Below, piece after piece: positions 51,212-63,200 of a stretch of 64,000 nt of DNA (the stretch's first letter is position 1; each line of letters opens with the position of its first letter). A program made the translations under genes and the position numbers. The DNA comes from Eopsaltria australis (lineage: Eukaryota; Chordata; Aves; Passeriformes; Petroicidae). The DNA lies in assembly GCA_034509425.1 (NCBI GenBank), contig JAVTVJ010000040.1:7145001-7209000 (forward strand), written 5' to 3'. A model generated the notes under the pieces. It worked only from the letters and a program-made list of their open reading frames with translations. It did not search any database and was not told the origin of the DNA.

Positions 51212-54200
51212 AAAACAAAACAAAACAAAACAGCCTAGAAGACAAGATTAAGATTTGTCTGAAGGAGGAGTGGATAAAAAAGATTGATCCAAACACTTTA
51301 AAGAAATTTTATGTCCTGTATCTCTTCTCACACTACAGAATGGAAGTTTTACTTCCCTAAAAGTTTGGAACTTCCCTAAAAGTAGGCAGAGCATTCACCT
51401 AAGTGGAAGTGCCCTCAGCAAAAGAAGCTGTGAGCAGGCTTGCACATCCTTACTGACACACAGGATGCCATTTACAATTATTGAAGTCTATACTTCTCCA
51501 AGTATAAAGACACTGTTTATGAAATACATACCTACATATACATATATGTGTGTGTATAGTGAACTCTTGGGAGTGAACCCAAAACATTCCTCACAAACCA
51601 GTGAAGAAGGGAAGTAAGAGTTTGGGAAGCTGCCAACATGTGTTTTGTTGGATGTAGCAGAAAGAAGACTCCAAAGCAAGCGTTTCTCTACATAAAGAGA
51701 TTCACATTTCCCCACCACAAGGGATAACTCCACACATTCAAAGATCCTGTCATTCTGCTATTTGTCCCCAACTCCTACCCAGCCAACCCACAGTATTGCT
51801 AGACCTCTTCTTCAGCAGTGGCACTGGCATTGTGTACACGGTGCCCCTGAAGTGCATTCCCAAACTGAAGACTGAGAACACAGCTGTCAGGAAAGAAAAA
51901 ATGTGCATCCTTCCAGATCAAATATTATCACTGTGATGCAGTCAGAGTCTCAGCTTCACAGATGGACAGGGCTTAGAGGACTGAGAGATTGGCTCAGGCA
52001 ATAAAGAGGGAAGCCAAATATAAATGAATTGACTTCAGGAAATACACAGCCCCAAAGGAAGATTAAAGAACACCAAGGTTCATTATCTCTGGAGAGTGAA
52101 AGCACTTGTTAGAGTATGTCCTCCTGACCTCCGATCAGGTTCTGCAAATGCGGCAGTGGATTTGTCCAGAGTACTACACAGGGAACTCTTGGTCTAAATA
52201 AGAAATGTTACATCTCTTGGCTGGTTTGCTGGTTTGGGATTTATGTGATGTCATGGTGACAACCTGCAGCTTTCACAACATGAGCCCTGCAGTCTGTGAG
52301 CCACTTTGCAAGAGGCAGAAAGCTGATTTTGATCTTTCAGCTGAAAAACACTGCAGCAAGCAGTTATTGGTCAAAGTCCCTAGCACCAAAAATGATGCAT
52401 TTAATGATATTATGCTGTAATTAAAGCAGATACAGATAATGCATGTGTATTAAAAACAAACATTGATAAAATATCATGGCATTAAAGTGAATCACAATGT
52501 ATTAAAATTACTTCTCAAATTTTCTCAAGTGCTGATAAGATCTATCTTCTTAAAGCATTTAAGCTGTAAAGCATCCATCACTAATTGCTGATAGACAAAA
52601 ATATTGTCCTGCACAGTCTTTCAATAGGTGCAAGGAGGATAACACAACCTACACATCTTTGGCAGATTGCTTACTCATAATCAAACATCTCCAGGAGTAA
52701 CAACTTTAACACTTGTATTTCCATCTCAGAATTTTTTAATAATTGTTTCTGCACAACATCCTTGAAAGAGAGGAATTCTTTATCCAAAGACAAACTCTTC
52801 ACCAACCAAGTACCAACCAAGTCCCTTACATTGTCAGTTCAGTGCTTTACTGCAAGCTTCCTTCTCCCCTAGTGCTAGATAATTATAGTGGCCTTCTTGG
52901 AAGGGACATTATTTTATAAAAAAGGCTTGTGAGAAAGACCGTGCTAGTTTCATTTTTTTATGTATGTGTTTCCTATGAAACAAATACAGAAAAAAATGCC
53001 AGTTTTATAATAACAGTAATTAATAGAAGGTACGCTTTCAGAATTGTATTCACTTCTTTTACACACTTTCTCCATTTGTTATATTTTCTGGCCATGAGAG
53101 TAAGATGTTTACCTAGAAGACTGATTAAACTCAATAAAGATATTCCATCTTTCTAGACTTACAACAAAATATCTATAATCACAAATCAGCTTTACAAAAG
53201 GCTAGTGGAACTACATTAATGTATAACATATATGGTAAGTAATCATATTAAAGCAATGAGTTGCTATAATAGAAAAACTGAACTTCTTATCTACTGGAGC
53301 TCAAAGTGAAGTAAGGTACAGACAGAAGGCAAACTTTCAGCTGTTGTAAATTATCACAGCTCATGAAAGTTTGCCATTTTACACCTTCTGGGGAATCTGA
53401 ACTTCAAAATTTTACAGAACATTCCTTCCAAGTATCTAAAAGCAATTTATAAGCAGTAAAACTCAGGCTTCTCTGAGAGAAGTTTACATTTCAACCGCTT
53501 TATCAAAATGGGAACTAAGAGAAAAATTAGGTGTCTTAATAAAAATATTCTGTCCCTCCAATCTGTCCAACTGAATCTCTTCATTCCACTACAAAAAATC
53601 CTGTGGAAATTTTGGTGCTCGTGCCGCAGAACAAAGTCTGGTGATACGCAGGTATCTGAAAGTGAGGACACAACAGTTCCCTACATATCATCTGCCAAAA
53701 GTACTTGAGATATTTTTGCAGCTGAAAAGTGCATCTCCACACAGGCAACAAACACTGCATCCTTTCCTAACCTTGGAGCAGCAAAGACAAAACTGTCCCA
53801 CAGTGTGTTTCAAGAGAAGTCAGCTCTTGTGCAATCAGGTCCTCAAACCATGGAGAAGTTTCCTCTGTAGTCACTTGGATTTATGGATGTGCTTCTCACA
53901 CCTAACTGGTTCTTCCACTTTGATAGCAGGGGCAAGCAAGGCCCAGTGCAACCCCTCTCAGTGACACTCCACACTCACAGGTGTGTGTTTAAAACCTGTG
54001 TGAGCTTGTGTGTAGCTCCTACTGCAACAGGCTTTACAGCTACCCCATAACTCACAGCCACTCTGTCTTCCTGTGCACTGCCATGGCTGTCACACCTGGT
54101 AGTCTATACACATAAAATAAATGAGCTGGGAATTATCACACTGGAAAGGCTCTACTTACTCTTCCAATCAAGGCAAATTTTGTTTTAACAAGATCATCAA

Positions 54201-57200
54201 AAAGGAGTGCAGAGGGTGACAAAGCAAAGCGAACTAAACCAGAGCAAAGCAAAGCAACAAAACCAAACCCAAAATACGGCATCCAGAGATTCAATCTTGC
54301 TTTTTCCAGAGACATAATCTCAATTTTTTCCTTTGAAACAAGTCCAGCCACAGAGAGTTAGAAATTACAAGGAAATCTCATAATAAACATTCCTAAAAGT
54401 AGCTTCATAGGTCCCTAAAACCTGCCTCTCTTTAATAACTGGATCAGATGACAAGAAACTCTGAGGTAAAAACTTCTTGCCATCCATTTTTAAATGCATC
54501 GCAAAATGCTCAAGTTTGGATCCTCCATCATTTGTTGTGATAGTAGAATCAACATTGCTAGGTGCTTTATATCTGATAAGTTTTTCTGAAGCTGCAAAGA
54601 ACAGAAGTTTATCTCTTCACAAACACAGCTGTTTAACTAGGGATCTTAACTGTGATTTGATTTCAGTTTAAGGAGATTAGGGTTTATGATAGCATTTATC
54701 TTTTCTGAAACAGGGTAAGGACAGAGAACATGGGAAGTGGAAAAGGACGTCCCTCCAGCAGCCATCATTTCAAAATCTAGAATTGCTCATTTCTATTTTT
54801 AGAGAAAATATTCAGGTTGACATCAAATGCATTGAAACTTTACATACCCGCATTTAGCACTAAAATAACCTGCTGGTACATAATTAATAAGCGGAAAAGA
54901 CAATTTTCACCATCTGATACACACTGTTTTTATTGCTATTCCTCTCTTGTTATTTTTCCCTCTGAAATATATTTTAGAAGTGTAGTAGCTCACTACAGAG
55001 ACAAGAATCTATAAGCTTTCATCAGTAAAAAAATAGTTAGAAAATGAAATAGGCACAAAATTGACAAAATTCTATAAAAATGCAATTCAGCTCTGTGAAA
55101 ATTAGTCTAAATGGTTCTTGAATGTAAAAGGATTCCTATTCCTTTCTTTCCTATTGTTAGGGTATAATTTTCTAGGGATTTAATAGGCAAATCCAACAAA
55201 TCACATAAAAATGTATCATTTTCTATAATAATCTTTACAACAGCTATACAAGACTTGTATGTCATTAATAGCTTTGGTCACACACAAAAACGTACTTCAA
55301 AGTATATGCTCTCCTTAGCTGCTTTATAAATATGCATGCTTTCAACACAGTGTGTTACTACAAAACCACAGACGTCAAATTTTCCAACCAAAATCACAGA
55401 ATGGTTTGGGTTGGAACAGACCCTAAAATCAGCTAGTTCCAACCCCCTCCCATGGACAGTGTTCATGAGATTGGGATGCTCAAAGCTCCATCCAACCACG
55501 CCTTGAACACTTCCAGGGATGGGGCATCCACAACTTCTCTGGGCAACCTCTGCCAGCGCCTCATTTCCCTCACAATAAAGAACTTCTTCTGTATATCTGA
55601 TCCAAATTTACCCTTTTTAATTTTAACGCTATTTCCCCTGTCCTATCACTACATGCCCTTGCAAAAGTTCCCTCTCCATCTTTCTTATATGCCCTCTTAG
55701 AAACTGGAAGGCTGCTGTAAAGTCTTCCTGAAGCCTTCTCCAGGCTGAACAACTCCCACTCTCTCAGTCAGTTTTATTGACTTTGATGTAATCCCCATAT
55801 GATGTGCTTCAGATTAATTCACTGCTTTAAAAAATGAGTCCTGTGTTAATTTTTCAAAAACAACTTTTGTTCTAAGAAAGCTATTTCTTTCAAAAAGTGA
55901 GTTAAACACTCAGAACCACATTTGTAATTGCATTTGAGATCCCAAACGTATCTAATGAATTGGGAACGTCACAGCTTCCCCACTACAAGATAAATTTATT
56001 ATTTAAACTGACTAAATAATACCTGAAGCAAACTGAAACACCTGCAACTGGTAGAAAACAAACCTTGTAAAATTACGACCTATACAGTTTCACACAAACA
56101 TTAAAACAGGCTCCACCCTAAAGGAGCACTTTGAAAGTTCTTCATCACAGATTTTCACTTCAGAGACTGATCTTTTGATCCGTCATTACTATCCCACATA
56201 GACCTCTAGCTTGGAAGCCACTTCACAGGAAAGCTTCTTAAGATCTGTTAGACAAGTGTATTTGTCGGAATCTCTTCCATTTCTCCCTGGCATGAGGGAG
56301 TCTGAAGTGATCAAAGGAGTATAGGGAACCTTTGTCACAAGAGGAGAAAACCCCCAGTTCTGCAGCTCACCTGCACATCTGGAAGCTGCCAAGGGTATCC
56401 CAGTTAGAGTAAGAAAGGATGTGCAAGAGTTCCACTGCTTTTCTATCTCCTTGCCTCCTCACCTTCCTGGAGCCACCAGTGTCCTGATCCTGGGGCAGGA
56501 GTGACAGCACAGGGCAACAGCTAATGAGATCTCAGCAGCCAGGCTGAACCAACACACTTGTTAGCAGGTTTAGACACACGAGTGTGACTTTACTACATCT
56601 AACTCAGCACACTTTGGGTGCTTAACCCCAAAACTAGATTCTAGCTATCTTAACACATCAATGACAATGATGGTTTCAAGAAATCCGGAATTCAATTTTC
56701 TTCCACCACCTTCTTTGGCTTTGTGGTTACAAATAAAAGTAATGCTTCTATCAGCTCCCAAAGGAAAATTTGTTGAAATACGGAGTTGGGAATTCTCAGA
56801 AGAGTTTCTAATTTCCTATCATTTTCCACGAGCTTAAATCCACCGGAAACAGTTTTAAACAGCTTTACTAAGATTTTGAAAGAGTAAAGATTGCTAACAT
56901 TTATACCTCTGAATGGAAGACATTAACTAAGATAGCAACAACAGACTGCCATATTTGATCATCCATGGCACCTGTGGATTTCAGACTTTATGTTATTTTC
57001 TTTACCTTAAAAACTGATGTATATTTCCAGTCACACCTGGCTTTCAAAACAGCTTCAGCAACTTTTTGTTTATGTAACCATATATATCTGTATGTTAATA
57101 CAATTATACTTCAGTTCATCTTTGACAGATCTGAGCCACAAAGATTGTAACCGTCAATACGAATCCCTCCACAGCAGACAAATTCAAATGTAGAATGCAG

Positions 57201-60200
57201 TAACACAGAAGACGTCTTGCTGTGTGGACACCTTGGCATCCTTTTCTGGCTTTCTAAATCAAAATGCACATCCACTGCTTAGCTGAAGAAGTGACCTAAA
57301 TTCAAGAACTGTGAGCACAGCAGCCTTCCTAAATAGGGGTGTGATGGTCTGTGCACTTCCGAAGGTAATCTGGGATAAATAAGCTGAGGCAATATTACTG
57401 TAGGACAGCAAGACAAAAGTAATGCTCTCTAGTAATTCTGTATTTCTCACAGCAATAGCAGCAAAATAATCAAGTTTTCTGATTGGAACTGACATGTATC
57501 AAAAAGAAAATTACAAGAACACACAGTTGCTCCTAACATAAACACAGTTTTAATACAGAAAATAGTTTTCTATACTGTTATACTTGATAAGTAACAGTAA
57601 AAATATTAGGTAACATTCAAAAAACAGGAGTCTGAAACTTTTAAAAGTTCAGAACAAAAGCATATATAAAGGTCACACGATGTTACTGTAAAGGACAAGA
57701 TTAAGAGCCCATTTGAATTAAGCCAAAGCAGACAAAGGGGAAAGGTGTTTCATAAAATAAGGGAACAGTGCCAACAGGGACAGCATTCATTTTCGCTGCA
57801 AGCCAAAATGCCATTACTATTACAAATGATACAGAAATTATATCAGGAAAGTAGTGTGTGACCTGGGCACATCAGCATTACAGTGCGAGTCTCTGCTGCC
57901 TCCATCCACTGCTTGACCCTCTGTACCATGCACGAACCCTGTCCAGTCTGCAGCTCCAGGGGGCACTGATCTCCTTGCAGATCTTGGCCTGTCTGCAGTG
58001 GATATCCTACCAAGAACACTGCACGTGCCTGTACTTATAAAAATTAATCCCACCCAGTCTGGAGAGATTGTAAGGACTACACCATTGCACAGAGTCAGTT
58101 CAGGTGAGATACCTATGTTTACAAGGATTAGACTAAGGAAAAGGAAACCTGCAGCCTGTCACAGGATATGTTTCCATACTACTTTCATTTGAGGGTAATG
58201 GTATGATTTTGCTTTCAGCTAGTCATGACACACACAGTGCAGCCATCACAGATGTAGTGCACTGGATACTGGCATTCACAGGTGGCTCTCTGGCACTTTT
58301 ATGTAAACTTTCACAAAAAGGGTACAAAAAAGGAGGTAAAAGCACAGCAATACACACAAGGGCAATATGTTAATTTTCTCATTTAGCCTCATCAATTCAC
58401 CTCAGCCTTGATATGCATCAAGCCCCTTTTTTCTCTTCTATGACTTTCTTGATGAGAGGCTGACAGCCACATTTTAGAGTGCTAGTTTTCTTCTTAGGGT
58501 AAATACTCACAAGGAAAAAGCATTAGAGTAGACATTATTTCACTTATTGCCCAAGAGAGCACTTAAGCTTATTTCTTGAATAGTGAAAGGCTAATATACT
58601 GCTTAAACATAACATTGATTACTGAGATGCTTTCCTTCACATATATTTTATGTTGTTACTTGTTTGGCAGTAAAACTTAAGTTCACGTTTAGCAAAGCAC
58701 TTAGGCCACATTTCATTAAAACATATATATACCCCTGAGAAAAAAGACTTTTGCTTTCTCCATATGAAAAATTGCTCTGCAATACCAAAAGATTGAGAGA
58801 AAAAAAAAATCAAGTACTGCTCTGAAGGAGTGGCAAGCTTGTACCAGAGCAAGACAAGCCACTTTAGAAACTGCTACTCTGCACAGGTAAATGTATGCAT
58901 CAATGGATATGTATGGAAGATGTCTTTGGACCTGCCATCAGCACAGAACTGTTCCATCATAGCAGGCTGCCAAAATGTGTACACCACAAAATCTCCTACA
59001 GCAATGAACTGTGGGATTTCTGCTGAAGAATAATTTTGGCCCTCCATAAATGCCGTCAGGAAATTCATAATGGAGCTCAAGTGTAAGAAAAGGCTGCTGA
59101 AAATAGGGCACAGAAGAAGATAAACAGGACTGCAATTAGAAAACTGGATTTGTACACTTATTTTTTTTTATAAAAAATACATTAAAAACTCATATTGACC
59201 TATAACACTGCAGTCTTCTTGTCATTTATTTTTCTATTTATTCAAGCAAAGACACTTCTCTTATACTGAGACCAAACACTGTTTTTGCACATCCACAGGG
59301 ATAAAAGGAATAACTAGTGCTACACTTTTACACATGGAACGTGTACTTCATGAACACAAGTTCAGAAGTTACACACAAGAAATTTAACAGGGCTAGAATG
59401 TCTTAGGAGACTAGCCCTGGAAAAGGCACAACACATTTGCATGCGTTCTAACTGAATAAACCACTCATGCAGTTTTATCTACCAATTTTTCCTGGATTGC
59501 TTGCTTATCAGTTGATTACCAAGAAACCAAGTTGCTTGGCAAAAGAAAAAAAGAAGAAAAAAACAAAAAAAAAAAACCTTCTAACATTCGCTTCCGAAGA
59601 AATATTGACAAATACTAAAAAGTGATCTGCTTTTAATGTTGGCTGTTTAAAAATTGTATGTATCCTTTAACAACCTACTTAAACAGTAGCAGGGATGGAA
59701 GAAACTAATTTATGCTGATCTCGCATTAAGATTTTTTTCCAAATATGATTTAAAAGTACACCTTGGATCAAGTGCAGTATTTAATACAAAACCATTTGAC
59801 CAATCTACTGCAGGGAGACAGAATAATCCAGTAAATATTTTTATCTCTAACCATTAGTATGATATTTGAAATATTATTATTTAAGCCTTATGACACTGAA
59901 GTTTCTAGTAACAAACATAAGGCATAATTGTACCATAACTAAAGCTAACATTAGTTTTTTACTTAAATCTTTGGCTTGCTTTCTACTTGTGAAGGTTCCA
60001 ACAACAAGTCCTCTACCACTATATTTCTCTGGCAACATGTTTCATCTTACAGGGCTGGTTACTTTTTCAATTATCAAGGAAAAGAATTCACCTCCTTCCC
60101 TAAAGTACAGCCAATGAATCTTTCTTTGGTGGCCAATTATGAAAAGATTTACTTTTCATTTCAGAATAAACTAGATATTTATGTCCTTGTCATGATTGCT

Positions 60201-63200
60201 TCCTGTGGAAAAAAGAAGAGTGCTGCACTGGTCATGACGAAGAAGAACAAACAAAAAAAAATAGTTTATTTTCCTCCACCTTCTTCATGATTCTTCCTTT
60301 GTTTTCTTCATTTTTTAACATTTAATCCTTTCTTCCATGTCACTGCCTTAACTTACTACATTTTTACACAGCTGACAAATTAAAAATTTCATATATACAA
60401 AATCATATTTCATAATCTCACGTACTAATTAAAATGCAAAAACTCAACTTGAAAACAAATCTTAGGTCAACTAATAATCATAATTACTGGCTAAGCTTAC
60501 CTAAAAAAGACCTGATACCTGATTGTGGAGGTTCATAAATTCATCCAATTTCACAGCCTATACAGGCTTTCTGGCTGGTTTTTTGTTTTTCATTTGTTTT
60601 AAGAAATACATCACTATAGTTCTTGTCTATTGTCTCCATTTAAAACAAGATACATCAAGCCAAAGAGTCTGAAAAATCAACAGGAATTACTGCAGTAGTC
60701 TACATTAATCCATATTCTAGCACACTGCCACTAATATTACTGTTTAACTTTCTGAGACTTGGTTTGTTCACAGTTACATTTCACCGTACTCACTAGAAGT
60801 GGCCAACTGTGAATTGGTAGCCTAAAAAATCCAAAGTATGACAGGTAAGAGCTGCAGTCACTTCAGTTTAAATCCTAATCAAGCATCACTCCACGTAAGC
60901 ATTTTGATGCATTGAAATAACCACCTTACTCTTTACGTGCACCAGGATCAGATCACCCGGTAGACATTGGGAATTCAAACAGGCATAAACAACTGTGCTC
61001 TGCAGACACTGGCACCCTTTCCAAAGGTTCTCAGAGGGAAACTTTAATTTGTGCTCAGGGTTTCATAGCAGCCCTACTAGCAGAGGTGCCTTGGGGACAA
61101 GCTGAATTCATATTGCTGTGACACGCAGCTGTGTGTATGTGCAGAGGCCACACTAGTCACAGGTAAGACAGATAAATCAAACGGTAGCATCCCCCCATCA
61201 GCTTTTCTATTATCTGCCCCACTTTGTGCCAATTTCCTCCAGCTTCCCCAACACCTCTTGCTTTGCTGTTCTTCCTTAAGACATGGGATGGGGATTTGTC
61301 AAAGTCAATGAGCACTTTATTACAGTGAGAGTGCTCAGTAATGAACAATTCAGCAATTTAATGAGATTCTGTAGATCTGTCTCCAGCCTGTCCATCAAGT
61401 TTCACTACTATAAAGCACCCTGACACTAATCCTCTGGCATACCCAATCTTCACCCTGGGCTGAATATTAGATTCTTCCATGGTATATTGCATTACCACTA
61501 TAACCTTAGCAAAAATGATGAACTTAACTACACTTGAGGCAATATAGTTGGTCTGATTTGATTTTCTTCTATTGGGTTGACTATGAGGGAATTACTTACT
61601 TACTAAGATAAAGCAAAAAACCAGTTTCTTATTGCCTTCTGAATGCCCAAATTGGTAAATATTTATATGTGTCTTTTAATCCATTCTGGGTACCTGGAAT
61701 ATTTATAAATATATATTTATTCCTGGTTTCACAAACTGAATTAAAAAGATGCGTGCACATTTTGCCTGCAGCAGAAAACTAGTTTAGAAAAATTATTCGG
61801 AACAGCATTAGTAACCTTTAAAGAGGCAATTATGATAACACTTAAATGCATAGTGTGGAGTTTGTTGTCACTCAGAAGACAGCATATTACCCATAAGTAT
61901 CTCTCCCCAGTATGACCCTGCAACAGAAACAGAGGCTTTGTCATATTTGCCTCATGAAGTGTTCATTGACTGGAGTGCACACAATTAAAAAAAATTACTT
62001 CTGAGTCTGAGTATTTCTTGCAGGACAGGACAGTAAGACAGGATTTAAAAACTCCCACTTCCCAAACATCATTACAGCAGTTACAGAGGGCTTATCACTG
62101 AGCGAGTATTAAGTTATACTCGTACAGCTTCCCACAGAAACTCTTCTAGCAAAAGTATACCCAAGCATGTAGCTAGGGGATCCCACTGACCCCACAGAGA
62201 AATGATGATGAAACACAATCAGCCAATCATCCATGCTCCATGCATAAACTTGTACAACAAAACTTGCTTCTATTAAAGGGAATATGAGCTAGGACTCCAG
62301 AGTAGTGTGCCTTAAAAACCTAAACCAAACACAATCCATCATCATGTGTAGTGTATTGCAGGTTCTGTTGTAGAGGCATCCCCCAGAGACTGGACAGGAA
62401 AAAGCCAAACTTTGTTTTGATATTTGCAGAAAATATCATCTTTGTAACATACTACCTAATCTAAAGCCTCAAAACTTTAGAAAAAAATATGCCTGCTACA
62501 ATACTCAAGGGTTGTGTTACATTTTCATACTGCTTTTGGGGTTTGAAGGACTTAACTTGATATTTTTATTTTTCTAATAATATTTTATTTCTGTATGACA
62601 TTATTCATCCATGGAACATGAAGCATCCCACTGATGAATACACACTTTACACTTTGAGAAACTGATGGCATCTAAATGTAGTTACTTCCTTAGAATAATC
62701 CAAAAGATAAATAGATAAATAATAGCAGCTGAAATATAAATCAGTCTTCTGAATCACAGTCTTCTCTGTTGGACCAATACAACCCACTTCCTAAAGGGAA
62801 TGCACAGGTTTCTTTTCAGCAAGTGTCCTTCTACCTTGAAATACATGGAAATACTTTCCTCTCTAAAACACAACAGCAAAAAAGAAACCAAAAGACATCT
62901 TTGGGTAATCAACATTACAGAGATTTTCTTCCACTCACTAGTGAATTTTTACAGGCATATGATGGGAACATTTCCAAGGACAGATTTTGGTTGAGTTTTC
63001 TGTTTTTAATAGGCAATGTGTTTTTCTCACATTAGGTTTTTTCCCCAGCCTGTACACATTAAAGGTCACAACATAATGCTTTTTTCTTGTTAATACTTTA
63101 TGGTTAGCAACCTGGTCCTTTTCTAGATCCAGCTTTTTAAAAGGAAGCGATCTCAGGCTTTTTGCCAGAAACCTTCCATTGAAGCCTCCACTCATCTTGG

